Positions 35,947 through 44,119 are shown, counted from the first letter of the stretch. The stretch: 64,000 bases of DNA from Kribbella sindirgiensis (GCF_004331435.1 NZ_SJKA01000014.1:62001-126000); one strand, 5' to 3'. Translations and numbers: made by a program. Notes: a model not told the origin generated them from the sequence alone.

Positions 35947-36798
35947 GTGGAACTTGGAGTGAATGTGCCGAACTTCGGCCCGGGAACGAACCCGGCGCGG
36001 CTGCGGGACTGGGCGCGCGTCGTCGAGGGACTCGGGTACGACCTGCTGATGGTGTCGGACCATGTGGTGATCACGCCGGATGTCGCGGAGCAGTACCCCG
36101 CGCCGTTCTACGAACCGTTCACCACGCTGAGCTGGCTGGCCGGGATCACCGAGCGGGTCCGGCTGGGCACGACCGTGCTGATCGCGCCGTACCGGCATCC
36201 GTTGCTGGTGGCAAGGATGGCGGCGAACCTGGACGCGCTGAGCGGCGGGCGGCTGGTGCTCGGCGTCGGGGTCGGCTGGGCGCGGCAGGAGTTCGAGGCG
36301 CTCGGCGCGGAGCATGCGCGCCGCGGCCGGGACACGGACGAGCTGCTTGCCGAGCTGCGGCGCGTCTGGGCCGACAAGGCGGACTACGGCGACGCAGCGG
36401 TCCCGATCTGGGTCGGCGGTTCGAGTACGGCGGGGTTGCGCCGGACCGTCCGGTACGGCGACGCGTGGCACCCGCTCCGGCAAACGATCGAGCAGCTCCG
36501 GTCGGGGCTCGATCGGCTGCGGACGGTCGCGGCGGAGGAGGACCGGCCGCTGCCAGGGTTCGCGCCGCGGATCCTGCTCCGGCTGACGGACGAGCCCTTG
36601 CCCGACGACGATCGGGTGGCGGGGGAGGGGTCGATCGACCAGGTGATGCGAGACCTCGCGGTACTGCGGGAACTCGGCGCGCAGAGCGTCGTACTCGATC
36701 CGTTCGTCGGCGATCCTGACGAGACCGAACGGCCCGAGACGGCCTGGCAGGCGCTGGCGACGATCGCCGCGCGACGAACTGGACTGGAGACCACGTGA
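35947..36798 (+). CDS. F420-dependent LLM-class oxidoreductase
   Basis: The 283-residue TIM-barrel protein shows LLM/luciferase-like features: GVNVPNFGPGT, VSDHVVITPD, RVRLGTTVLIAPYRHP, LDALSGGRLVLGVGVGWARQEFEALG and IWVGGSS. It matches the TIGR03619-type F420 group, an actinobacterial signature. Substrate unknown. GTG is leaderless (TAGCCT, 6 nt). It overlaps the deaminase by GTGA. Confidence 0.9.
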   Translation: MELGVNVPNFGPGTNPARLRDWARVVEGLGYDLLMVSDHVVITPDVAEQYPAPFYEPFTTLSWLAGITERVRLGTTVLIAPYRHPLLVARMAANLDALSGGRLVLGVGVGWARQEFEALGAEHARRGRDTDELLAELRRVWADKADYGDAAVPIWVGGSSTAGLRRTVRYGDAWHPLRQTIEQLRSGLDRLRTVAAEEDRPLPGFAPRILLRLTDEPLPDDDRVAGEGSIDQVMRDLAVLRELGAQSVVLDPFVGDPDETERPETAWQALATIAARRTGLETT

Positions 36799-37229
36799 CA
36801 CCTGTGACACCTGAGGCAGAAGGATTCCTGCGCCGTGCGATCGCGCTCGCCGCGGAGGCACGCAGCGGCGGGAACCCGCCGTTCGGCTCGCTGCTGGTCG
36901 GCCCGGACGGCGCCGTGCTGATCGAGGAGCGGAACACCACGCTCACCGAAGGGAACATCAGCTTCCACCCGGAGCTGAAGCTCGCGGTCTGGGCCGCCCA
37001 GCACCTCGCGCCCGAGGTCGCGGCCGGCACCACCATGTACACGAGCTGCCAGCCGTGCGGGATGTGCTCGGGAGCGCTCGCGAGATCCGGCCTCGGCAAG
37101 GTCGTGTTCGCGCTGTCGGGTGAACAGCTCGACGGACTCAAGCCGGCCGGCGGCTTCCCCGAGGTACCGCTGGAAGGCCCGGCGCTGTACGACGAGGCGC
37201 GCGTGCCGGTCGACGGGTACTACAGCTGA
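36795..37229 (+). CDS. Nucleoside/base deaminase (CDA fold)
   Basis: The 144-residue protein carries the zinc deaminase motifs His58-Pro-Glu60 (HPE instead of the common HAE) and PCGMC (Cys88, Cys91). Family members deaminate cytosine, guanine or adenosine. The Pro in the first motif and the short length point to a guanine- or creatinine-like small-molecule deaminase rather than TadA, but this is uncertain. It is co-translated with the F420 enzyme (GTGA) and followed by a strong terminator. Confidence 0.85.
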   Translation: MTPVTPEAEGFLRRAIALAAEARSGGNPPFGSLLVGPDGAVLIEERNTTLTEGNISFHPELKLAVWAAQHLAPEVAAGTTMYTSCQPCGMCSGALARSGLGKVVFALSGEQLDGLKPAGGFPEVPLEGPALYDEARVPVDGYYS

Positions 37230-37230
37230 G

Positions 37231-37260
37231 GTGTGGGGTCCCGTCGCCGGGACCCCACAC
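37231..37260. terminator. Strong bidirectional terminator hairpin
   Basis: A perfect 13-bp stem (GTGTGGGGTCCCG with its complement) closes a TCGC tetraloop. It lies between the convergent deaminase (stop 2 nt before) and LppU-like gene (stop 4 nt after). No U-tract. Confidence 0.88.
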
Positions 37261-37263
37261 TCG

Positions 37264-38220
37264 CTACTTCACCGGGGTGAGGCAGAGCGTGTACTTCGTC
37301 GAACCGCTCTGGTAGACGTACGACGCCTCGGCGTTCTCGCCGCACTGGCTGTCGTCGGTCGAGTCGTCGATCTTGTCGACGATCTTGTACTCGGCCTCCG
37401 AGGACCCGCAGTCGACGACCTTCACGTCCGGATTGACCGACGTGCCCTGGTTGACGACGCACGCGCCGATCTTGGCCTTCGACTCGGTCGAGTTCAGGTT
37501 CGCGAACACGATCACGCCGATCAGCGCGATCGGCAGCAGCAGACCGAGGATCGCCGGCCGCTGGAACAGTGGCTTGCCCGGGTCCATCGGGCGGCCCGGA
37601 CCCGGCGTGGGCTCGGGCAGACCCTTGAACTTCTGCATCGGGCCGATGTTCATCAGCATCGTGATCGGGTTGATGATCGACGAACCGATACCCCACCAGC
37701 CCTGCCAGAGGCTCTTCGCGGTCATGTCGCGCACCGACGCGACCCCGCAGGTCCGGCAGAACGGCCCCTGCAGCTTCAGGAACCGCATGATGATGATCAG
37801 GCCCTGGTGACCGCGCACGGTGGCCTCGGTCGCCGGGTAGCCGCCGCAGAAGCGGCAGGCCATCTGACCCTGGGGTGCATGCCCCTGCTGGGGGAACGAC
37901 TGGTCCTGCTGGTACTGCTGCTGACCCTGGTACTGCTGGCCCGGGTACTGGCCCTGCGGCGGGTACTGCTGACCGCCGTCCTGCGGGAACGTCTGGCCGG
38001 CCTGCTGACCGCCGTACGGCTGCTGGTACTGACCCGGCTGCCCCGCGTACTGCTGCTGACCGGGCTGACCATGCTGGGGCTGACCCGGCTGCTGGTACTG
38101 ATCCGGCTGCTGGGGCTGGCCCGGCTGGCTGTACTGCGGGAACTGCTGCTGTGGCGGACCGTAGCCGTCCGGCTGACCTGAGTACGGGTTCTGCGGCGGC
38201 TGGGGAGGGGATGTGGTCAC
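37264..38220 (-). CDS. LppU/SCO3897-family membrane protein with Q-rich N-terminus
   Basis: About 318 residues. A long Gln/Pro/Gly/Tyr-rich disordered region (about 1-125) is followed by a two-part zinc-ribbon-like CRFCG...CRTCG segment. One membrane helix follows (PAILGLLLPIALIGVIVFANL), then an extracellular LppU-like domain with paired Cys (GACVV, VVDCGS, SQCGE, YTLCL). I take GTG 38220 because AGGA precedes it at good spacing; an in-frame ATG lies 17 codons upstream (38271). The role is unknown; the layout suggests a surface or cell-envelope sensor or anchor. Confidence 0.8.
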   Translation of the reverse strand: MTTSPPQPPQNPYSGQPDGYGPPQQQFPQYSQPGQPQQPDQYQQPGQPQHGQPGQQQYAGQPGQYQQPYGGQQAGQTFPQDGGQQYPPQGQYPGQQYQGQQQYQQDQSFPQQGHAPQGQMACRFCGGYPATEATVRGHQGLIIIMRFLKLQGPFCRTCGVASVRDMTAKSLWQGWWGIGSSIINPITMLMNIGPMQKFKGLPEPTPGPGRPMDPGKPLFQRPAILGLLLPIALIGVIVFANLNSTESKAKIGACVVNQGTSVNPDVKVVDCGSSEAEYKIVDKIDDSTDDSQCGENAEASYVYQSGSTKYTLCLTPVK

Positions 38221-38277
38221 GGATGGTTCCTGAGGCTGATTGAGGGGCGGTGTCGGGACACGATGAACCATGGCACC

Positions 38278-39237
38278 TTACTCATCCCGGTGGTCCACCG
38301 CGGCATAGCGCTGCGTCAATTCCCGGCCAAGACGCGCCAGCTCCGCCTGCACCGACGGCGGATCCACGACCTCGATCGACCCGCCCCAACCGGCCAGATG
38401 CTGCGCGATCATCAACGGCGTCGGCGCGGTCACCTTGAGCCGGACCCGGTCGCCGTCGGTCCCGTCGACCTCGCAGTTGCGGCCGAGCCGGTCCCGCATC
38501 ACCCACACGAACCGTTCGTCCATCAGGACAGTTGCCGTCAGCCCCGATCGGCGTTCCTCCATCCGTTCGACGATCTCCGCCCACGCCGACGACAGCTCGA
38601 ACCCGTCCGGCCGCTCGAAGGTCTCGCCGGTCGCCTCGGTGTCGACGACCCGGTCGATCCGGAACGTCCGCTGCCCCTTCTCCGTCCACGCGATCAGGTA
38701 CCAGACATCGTCCTTGTCCACGAGACCGAGCGGATCCACCACCCGCTCCGACGTCTCCCGGCCGCGTCCCGAGTACACCAGCCGGACCCGCTCCCGCCGT
38801 ACGACGGAGTCCTGCAGGCGACGTACCAGCTCCGGGCGTTCCTTCACGTGCTCGCCCCAGCGGGCCGGGTCGATCACGACCGCCTCGGCCGCGGCCTGCG
38901 CGTGTTCGCGGAAGGTGCCCGGCAGTGCCTGGACCAGCTTGCGCAAGGCCGCCTTCGCGTCCGGCGCGATCGATGCCGCGGGCCCGACCAGCAGGAACAA
39001 CGCCTGCGCCTCGGTCGCCGTCAGGCCACTCAGATCGGTCCGGGCACCGCCGACCAGCTGCCAGCCGCCGTTGCGACCTGGCTGCGGATAGACCGGGATG
39101 CCGGCCGTCGACAGTGCCTCCAGGTCCCGGCGCGCGGTCGCCACCGAGATCTCCAGCTCCGCCGCGACGTCGGCCGCGGTCACCCGGCCCCGGGCCTGCA
39201 TCAGCAACAGCACCGCCACCAACCGATCCGCGCGCAT
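38278..39237 (-). CDS. WYL-domain helix-turn-helix regulator (YafY type)
   Basis: 319 residues: an N-terminal DeoR-like winged helix (ADRLVAVLLLMQARGRVTAADVAAEL) and a WYL domain with DDVWYLIAWTEKGQRTFRIDRV, then the C-terminal WCX extension. WYL regulators usually bind nucleic-acid or nucleotide ligands. The ATG at 39237 gives the usual family N-terminus. A second WYL regulator is divergently transcribed 93 bp away. Confidence 0.9.
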   Translation of the reverse strand: MRADRLVAVLLLMQARGRVTAADVAAELEISVATARRDLEALSTAGIPVYPQPGRNGGWQLVGGARTDLSGLTATEAQALFLLVGPAASIAPDAKAALRKLVQALPGTFREHAQAAAEAVVIDPARWGEHVKERPELVRRLQDSVVRRERVRLVYSGRGRETSERVVDPLGLVDKDDVWYLIAWTEKGQRTFRIDRVVDTEATGETFERPDGFELSSAWAEIVERMEERRSGLTATVLMDERFVWVMRDRLGRNCEVDGTDGDRVRLKVTAPTPLMIAQHLAGWGGSIEVVDPPSVQAELARLGRELTQRYAAVDHRDE

Positions 39238-39330
39238 GCCCCCGATCGTCGCAGACAAACCGCTCACCGTCTGAGCAGTTAAAACGGGCTACCCTCAGAT
39301 CCGGACGGACTTCTTCCGGAATGGTGACTG

Positions 39331-40308
39331 ATGGCGTACGACGTGAGCCCGACGGCGCGGACCTTGATGGTCCTGGAGCTGATCCAGAACAGCCCCGGGA
39401 TCACCGCGGAGCAACTGGGGGACAAGCTCGGCGTCTCCGAGCGCGCGGCTCGCCGGTACGTCGCGATCCTGCGCGAGGCCGACATCCCGATCGAGTCGGT
39501 GCGTGGGCCCTACGGCGGCTACCGGGTCGGACGCGGTCTGCGGCTGCCGCCGCTGATGTTCAGCCCGACCGAGGCGCTCGGCCTGTTGATGGCGGTGCTC
39601 GAGGGACCGCGCGGCGCCGCGGATCCGGTCGAGGACGCCCTTGGGAAGATCGTCCGGGTGCTGCCCGAGGCCGTCGCCCGGTCGACCGACGCGATCCGCC
39701 GGGTCCCCGCGCGCGGCCCCGATCCCGGGGCCCGGACCCCGGATCCCGAGATCACCGCCGCCCTCGTGTCGCACAGCGCGGACGCGCGGCGCGTGACGAT
39801 CGGGTACCGGCGGCACCAGGACGAGTGGTCGATGGACGTCGACCCGTGGGCGGTCGTCGTACGCCGGGGTCGCTGGTACCTGCTGTGCTGGTCGCACGCC
39901 AAGGACGCCCGGCGCGTGCTGCGCGTCGACAAGATCACCAAGGTCGAGGCGCAACCGGCGTCGTTCGAGCCACCGGCCGATCTCGATCCGCTGGCCGCCG
40001 TGGAGGAACACCTCGCGCTCGGCTGGCGGTACCCGATCGAGGTCGAGATCGACGCACCTCTGGCGGATGCGGCCTGCTGGATCCCGCGCAGTATGGGTCG
40101 TCTGGATCCCATCGACGACAACCGCACCCGGCTCCTGGCCAGCACCGACGAGCCCGACTGGTACGCGTCCCACCTCGCCGAGATCCGCGCCCCGTTCCGC
40201 ATCATCGGCGGCCCCGAACTGCTGGCCGCCGCCCAGTTCCTCGCACGACGCCTACTGGCCGCGAGCACAGAGCCGCTCGACGATCCCAGCACCGACCTGC
40301 CCGGCTGA
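39331..40308 (+). CDS. WYL-domain helix-turn-helix regulator (second, divergent)
   Basis: 325 residues with an N-terminal helix-turn-helix (GITAEQLGDKLGVSERAARRYVAILREADIPIE) and a WYL domain (RGRWYLLCWSHAKDARRVLRVDKI). It differs clearly from its divergent neighbour, so it is not a simple recent duplicate. A TACCCT at 39291-39296 could be its -10. Its stop overlaps the next ATG (TGATG), so it is co-translated with an alpha/beta hydrolase. Confidence 0.9.
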   Translation: MAYDVSPTARTLMVLELIQNSPGITAEQLGDKLGVSERAARRYVAILREADIPIESVRGPYGGYRVGRGLRLPPLMFSPTEALGLLMAVLEGPRGAADPVEDALGKIVRVLPEAVARSTDAIRRVPARGPDPGARTPDPEITAALVSHSADARRVTIGYRRHQDEWSMDVDPWAVVVRRGRWYLLCWSHAKDARRVLRVDKITKVEAQPASFEPPADLDPLAAVEEHLALGWRYPIEVEIDAPLADAACWIPRSMGRLDPIDDNRTRLLASTDEPDWYASHLAEIRAPFRIIGGPELLAAAQFLARRLLAASTEPLDDPSTDLPG

Positions 40309-41012
40309 TGCTCATCTGGGGATCCGGCGACCGCGTGGCGCTCCTCGTCCACGGCATGCGCGGCGCCGCCTCGCAGTACCACGCGGTCGGCCCCGCGCTG
40401 GCGGCTCGCGGCTACCGGGCGGTCGCGATCGACCTGCCCGGTCACGGCGACGCTCCACGTGCCCCTGACGCGACGATGGAGCTGTTCGTCGACGCCGTAC
40501 TCGCGGCCGTCGATACCCCGCCTGCGCTCGCGATCGGCCACTCACTCGGCGCGATCGTGCTGTCCCACGCGCTGCCTCGCCTCCGGGCCAGTCGCGTCGT
40601 GTACGTCGACGTACCCTTCTCCGGCCCGTCCACCGACCCACCGGCACCGGCCGCGGAACTGCGCGAACGCTTCACGACCTCCCGCGCCGCACGCACAGTG
40701 GAGCGGCTGGCTCCCCGGCCCGGTTGGTCCGCTGAAGACTGCCGGGTCGAGGCGGAGGCGGCTGCTCGGTTCGACGTCGAGACGGCCGTCGCGCTTGAGC
40801 GTTCGTACATCGGACAATCGGTCGAAAGGCCGGCGGTGCCGTCGCTGGTGGTTCGGGCCGACCCGAGCCGCTACGTCTCGCCGGAGCGGGCGCGGGAGCT
40901 GGAAGAGATGGGATTCTGGGTCCGGACGGTGCCGGGTGCGGGGCATTCGGTGTGGTACGGACACCTCGACGAGTTCATGGGAGTGCTGGACGAGTGGCTG
41001 GAAGCGACCTGA
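40308..41012 (+). CDS. Alpha/beta hydrolase
   Basis: The 234-residue hydrolase has an oxyanion region LLVHGMRGAASQY, nucleophile elbow GHSLGA (about residue 80), and a C-terminal His in GAGHSVWYGH. A DPSRYVS loop may carry the acid. Substrate unknown. It starts within the WYL regulator's stop (TGATG) and overlaps the DUF1905 gene, suggesting the three are one operon and the hydrolase is the regulated enzyme. Confidence 0.88.
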   Translation: MLIWGSGDRVALLVHGMRGAASQYHAVGPALAARGYRAVAIDLPGHGDAPRAPDATMELFVDAVLAAVDTPPALAIGHSLGAIVLSHALPRLRASRVVYVDVPFSGPSTDPPAPAAELRERFTTSRAARTVERLAPRPGWSAEDCRVEAEAAARFDVETAVALERSYIGQSVERPAVPSLVVRADPSRYVSPERARELEEMGFWVRTVPGAGHSVWYGHLDEFMGVLDEWLEAT

Positions 41013-41299
41013 ACGACATCGAGTTCGCCGGCGAGATCTGGTACTGGCGCGGGCCGGCGCCGTGGTACTTCATCACTGTCCCGGACGAGGAGAGCGCCTA
41101 CTTCGAGGCGGAGTCGAACTTCGTCACGTACGGGTGGGGAATGATCCCGGTGACCGCCGAGATCGGCGCGAGCGTCTGGGACACGTCGATGTTCCCCAAG
41201 GACGGGCGGTACATCCTGCCGGTGAAGGCCGCCGTACGGCGGGCGGAGGATCTCGACGACGGCGACGTACCGACCGTTCGGCTGCGGTTGCGAAGCTGA
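40994..41299 (+). CDS. DUF1905 domain protein
   Basis: This 101-residue protein is a small beta-barrel: EFAGEIWYWRGPAPWYFITVPDEES at the start and GWGMIPVTAEIGASVWDTSMFPKDGRYILPVKAAVRRAE, the DUF1905 consensus. Function unknown. I chose the GTG at 40994 inside the end of the hydrolase gene because GGGAG lies upstream and it gives the usual family length. Confidence 0.8.
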   Translation: MAGSDLNDIEFAGEIWYWRGPAPWYFITVPDEESAYFEAESNFVTYGWGMIPVTAEIGASVWDTSMFPKDGRYILPVKAAVRRAEDLDDGDVPTVRLRLRS

Positions 41300-41321
41300 C
41301 CCGTACCGCGTGGTCGCTCTC

Positions 41322-41762
41322 GCTCCCCAAACCAGTTCGGGGACCATCTCGTCCGGGATCGGGGAGCCCTGCACCCCGGATACGGGAGGTGATCCTCCCC
41401 GAACCGGTTTGGGGCCCCGCGGCCCTTGGGAAGTGGTGGGTGGGACGTGGGGGTTCGCTCGGCTGCCCGGTCCCGGGGCGGACCCGAAGAGCGGGGATAC
41501 AAAGTTGCATATCGCGACGGTTTCGTTCCCACCAAGACAGCTCACGCGGGCCGACGACGCAGCCCGCTGCCGGGGCACCCTTCGCACGAGAAGGCCGCCG
41601 GACCCGTTCTATCCCGCTGGTGACCGACCGCCAGACCGATGGTGGGGGGTGGGGACAGGCAATGGTGACCGGGGACGGGCAATATCAGGTGCCCACTCAC
41701 CATTGCCTGTCTCACGACCCCGGATCGGGCTGGTCATCACCCACACATCGGACAGGAGAGCC
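41322..41762 (-). repeat. Structured intergenic repeat, copy B (inverted relative to copy A)
   Basis: Reverse-complemented, this segment resembles 12481-12784. It has the GGCTCTCCTGTCC start and a 15-bp perfect inverted repeat (arms 41654-41668 and 41697-41711, core CAGGCAATGGTGA). Two 18-bp units CCCC-N10-GGGG lie at 41397-41414 and 41325-41342. Copy B carries about 140 bp between these parts that copy A lacks. It lies between the DUF1905 and cysteine-hydrolase genes. No coding frame is convincing. Confidence 0.8.
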
Positions 41763-41822
41763 CTCAAAGACTGTCGGCGGTCGGGTCTAGCGTTCGCCGT
41801 ACACGTTTGGAGAGGAGCCGAG

Positions 41823-42374
41823 ATGTCCACGTTGTCCGATCGGCCGCACACGGCCGTGCTCGTGATCGACGTCCAGAACGGTGTCGTGGGGGAGGCGTAC
41901 GAGCGCGATCGCGTCGTCGCCAACATCAGCACCCTCGTCGGCAAGGCCCGCGCCGGGGGAGTCCCGGTCGTCTGGGTCCAGCACTCCAGCGAGCACCTCG
42001 TGAAGGACAGCGCCGAGTGGCAACTCGTGCCCGAGCTGTCCCGGGAGGGCTCGGAGTCGCTCGTCCACAAGACGTACGCCGACAGCTTCGAAGCGACCGA
42101 CCTGGAAGACGTCCTCGCCCGCGCCGGCATCGGCCACCTGATCGTCAGCGGCGCGCAGACCGACGAGTGCATCCGCTCGACGATCCACGGCGCGATGGTC
42201 CGCGGGTACGACGTGACCCTGGTCGCCGACGCCCACACCACCGAGGACCTGACCGAATGGGGCGCGCCGACGCCCGACAAGGTCATCGCCCACACCAACC
42301 TCTACTGGGAGAACCACCGAGCGCCGGGCCGCACCGCCACCGTCCAGAAGACCGATGAGATGACCTTCGGCTAG
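41823..42374 (+). CDS. Isochorismatase-like cysteine hydrolase
   Basis: The 183-residue protein has the isochorismatase/nicotinamidase fold: Asp in LVIDVQNGVV (about residue 16), Lys in VHKTYADSF, and GAQTDECIRST with the nucleophilic Cys near 118. Members hydrolyse amides such as nicotinamide or N-carbamoyl compounds. Substrate unknown. GGAG precedes the ATG; TAGCGT at 41788-41793 may be the -10. The ZTP riboswitch begins 13 bp after its stop. Confidence 0.9.
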   Translation: MSTLSDRPHTAVLVIDVQNGVVGEAYERDRVVANISTLVGKARAGGVPVVWVQHSSEHLVKDSAEWQLVPELSREGSESLVHKTYADSFEATDLEDVLARAGIGHLIVSGAQTDECIRSTIHGAMVRGYDVTLVADAHTTEDLTEWGAPTPDKVIAHTNLYWENHRAPGRTATVQKTDEMTFG

Positions 42375-42387
42375 CCGTTAAGGTGGC

Positions 42388-42458
42388 CGTACACGACTGG
42401 CGAGGGTGGGCCGGACCACCGGGGAGTGACGTGACAGGCATCGACCGCCTGGGTGCCT
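42388..42458 (+). ncRNA. ZTP (pfl) riboswitch
   Basis: The segment contains the ZTP core GACTGGCGA, a GGTGG/CCACC hairpin (42405-42420), ACCACCGGGGAGTGAC and CCGCCTGGG. P1 pairs CGT-A-CAC (42388-42394) with GTGACG (42426-42431). GGCG (42399-42402) pairs with CGCC (42446-42449) as the expected pseudoknot. P3 is AGGCA/TGCCT (42436-42440 with 42454-42458). The ligand of this class is ZMP/ZTP, a signal of low 10-formyl-tetrahydrofolate. It precedes the metallophosphoesterase gene by 27 nt. Confidence 0.92.
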
Positions 42459-42477
42459 AAGGCAACGACATCGAGGA

Positions 42478-42486
42478 GTCACGTCA
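42478..42486 (+). promoter_or_regulatory. Start-codon masking segment of the ZTP switch
   Basis: GTCACGTCA (42478-42486, including the A of the ATG and the end of the Shine-Dalgarno) is perfectly complementary to TGACGTGAC (42427-42435). That overlaps the 3' strand of riboswitch P1. The two pairings exclude each other, so ligand binding would free the start codon. TGCC (42454-42457) can also pair with GGCA at 42461-42464 instead of P3. Confidence 0.65.
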
Positions 42487-43361
42487 TGGTCCGGATCCTG
42501 CACCTGTCCGACACCCACGTGAGCCGCACCGGCCCGGACGAGGACGGAGTCGACGGAGTCAGCGCGCTCCGCGGTCTGCTGCACGACGTACGGCGGGTTC
42601 CAGACCTGGATCTGGTGGTGGTCAGTGGCGATATCGCGGACGACGGCTCGGCCGCAGGCTGTACGACGGTCCGCGACCTGGTCGGCCAGTTCGCCGCAGA
42701 GCGCGGCATCCCGCACGTGTACTGCACCGGCAACCACGATCGCCGCGAAGGCTTCACGGCCGCACTCGGCCACGGTCATCTCGGTCCGGACGGCGCACCG
42801 ATCGGCCGGGCCGCAGGCCTCGACGGCGTGATCGCGGCCGTCAGCTCGGTCGCCGGGCTGCGCGTGATCACCCTCGACAGCCTCGTCCCAGGCGAGACGT
42901 ACGGCGTACTCGGCCCCGACCAGCTGGACTGGCTAGCAGCCGAGCTGAGCACACCTGCACCGGCCGGGTCGATCGTCGTACTTCACCATCCACCGGTGTG
43001 GACGGACGCTGTGCCCTATCAGCGGTCCGCAGTACTTCAGGAGCCTGAGGCCCTAGGCGCTGTCCTGGCCGACACCGACGTGCAGGCAGTCCTGTGCGGA
43101 CACCTACATCACCAACTGACCGCCCAACTGGCGAACAAACCGGTCTGGGTAACGCCAGGCGTCATCACCCGAATCGACCTCACCGCGCCGAGTGCGCTGG
43201 TCCGCGGTGTGCTCGGCGCGGGCGCAACGATCGTCGAGCTCGGCAGAGCGTTCGGCCCGATGTTCCACACCGTGCACGCCCGCGATCCCCGGACCGGCAC
43301 GGAAGTCTACGTCTACGACCCGCAGACCGGCTCGGACACAACCGAGGAGGTCAGCGCCTGA
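42486..43361 (+). CDS. Metallophosphoesterase (calcineurin-like, CpdA-type)
   Basis: The 291-residue enzyme has the complete dimetal phosphoesterase motif set: DTH (residues 9-11, LSDTH), GDIADDG, GNHDRR, a VVLHHPP histidine and GHLHH. It resembles CpdA/3',5'-cyclic-nucleotide or related phosphodiesterases. ATG has GAGGAG at 7-nt spacing. Control by a ZTP riboswitch suggests a role in purine or one-carbon metabolism, for example on ZMP/ZTP-related nucleotides; this is inference. Its end overlaps a HAD gene relic. Confidence 0.92.
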   Translation: MVRILHLSDTHVSRTGPDEDGVDGVSALRGLLHDVRRVPDLDLVVVSGDIADDGSAAGCTTVRDLVGQFAAERGIPHVYCTGNHDRREGFTAALGHGHLGPDGAPIGRAAGLDGVIAAVSSVAGLRVITLDSLVPGETYGVLGPDQLDWLAAELSTPAPAGSIVVLHHPPVWTDAVPYQRSAVLQEPEALGAVLADTDVQAVLCGHLHHQLTAQLANKPVWVTPGVITRIDLTAPSALVRGVLGAGATIVELGRAFGPMFHTVHARDPRTGTEVYVYDPQTGSDTTEEVSA

Positions 43362-43440
43362 GAACCTGCAGGACCTGAGTCAGCTCCCGCACCCGCGGTA
43401 CGTCGGCGTCCGGGTGCCGTCGAGGTCGAACAGGATGGTT
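43348..43440 (-). pseudogene. HAD hydrolase relic (motif I joined to a C-terminal tail)
   Basis: On the minus strand just after the next gene's stop, the frame reads TILFDLDGT, an exact HAD motif I, then soon stops. A shift of frame gives HPDADVPRVRELTQVLQV ending in TGA at 43350-43348, looking like the normal C-terminus of such a protein. The middle is gone. The tail overlaps the metallophosphoesterase end as intact convergent genes do here. It looks like an internal-deletion scar. Confidence 0.5.
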
Positions 43441-44082
43441 TCAGGATCCGAGCCATGCTTCGAAGGCTGGCAGGATTGCGCGGAGGTCTGGGCCGGTGTG
43501 GTTGGTGTGGGCGAGGGCTCGGGCCTTTTGGGTTGCGTTGAAGCCGATGGCCAGGCCGACTTCGGCGAACAGCGGGAGGTCCGAGAGGCTGTCTCCGATG
43601 GCGGCGCAGCCTGAGAGTGTCAGACCGTGGTTGTTCGCGAAGTCGCGGGCGAAGTCTCGCTTCTTGAACTCGTCGCTGCCGGTCAGTGAGATGCCGGTGT
43701 AGATCCCGTCCCGCACCTCCAGCGTCGGTCCGGACGCCTCGACGAAGCCGAATCGCGAGCACAAGAACTCACCGACCGGTCGCCACGCGAGAGTTGCCAG
43801 CGCCGGCACGACCTCGTGCGCATGGCACCACTCGACGACCTCGGCGATTCCGTCGACCAGCGGAATGTCCTCGAGCCATTCCCGGATCTGCGCCTCGCTG
43901 GTGCCGGCCCAGCCGCGTGCGTCGAGTTCCTCGACCGACCGTGGGTCCATCAGGCCGGCGTCCCAGGCCGCTTCCGCCTCGGCGACCGCCTCCTGGTGGC
44001 CGAGGTACCCACCCAGGTACACCGCCGACGAGATCCCGGGCACCAAGGTGCCGTCGACGTCGAAGAACGCAACAGCACGCAT
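43441..44082 (-). CDS. HAD-IB family phosphatase (SerB-like)
   Basis: The 213-residue HAD hydrolase has motif I DVDGTLVPG (Asp8, Asp10), Lys in FKKRDFA and motif IV GDSLSDLPLF. A helical cap lies between motifs I and II. The PSP/HAD-IB subgroup dephosphorylates serine phosphate, phospholipids or similar. The substrate is unknown. I start at ATG 44082, preceded by GAGAGGA, because upstream residues are not HAD-like. Confidence 0.88.
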   Translation of the reverse strand: MRAVAFFDVDGTLVPGISSAVYLGGYLGHQEAVAEAEAAWDAGLMDPRSVEELDARGWAGTSEAQIREWLEDIPLVDGIAEVVEWCHAHEVVPALATLAWRPVGEFLCSRFGFVEASGPTLEVRDGIYTGISLTGSDEFKKRDFARDFANNHGLTLSGCAAIGDSLSDLPLFAEVGLAIGFNATQKARALAHTNHTGPDLRAILPAFEAWLGS

Positions 44083-44119
44083 CCCACAGATCCTCTCGTC
44101 CGGACCGCGCGATCGTACG

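Noticed and set aside
37120-38181. Leu-rich 353-codon plus-strand frame opposite the LppU-like gene
   Set aside because: It is the mirror of Gln/Pro-rich repeats; the minus-strand protein has zinc-ribbon cysteines and a membrane helix.
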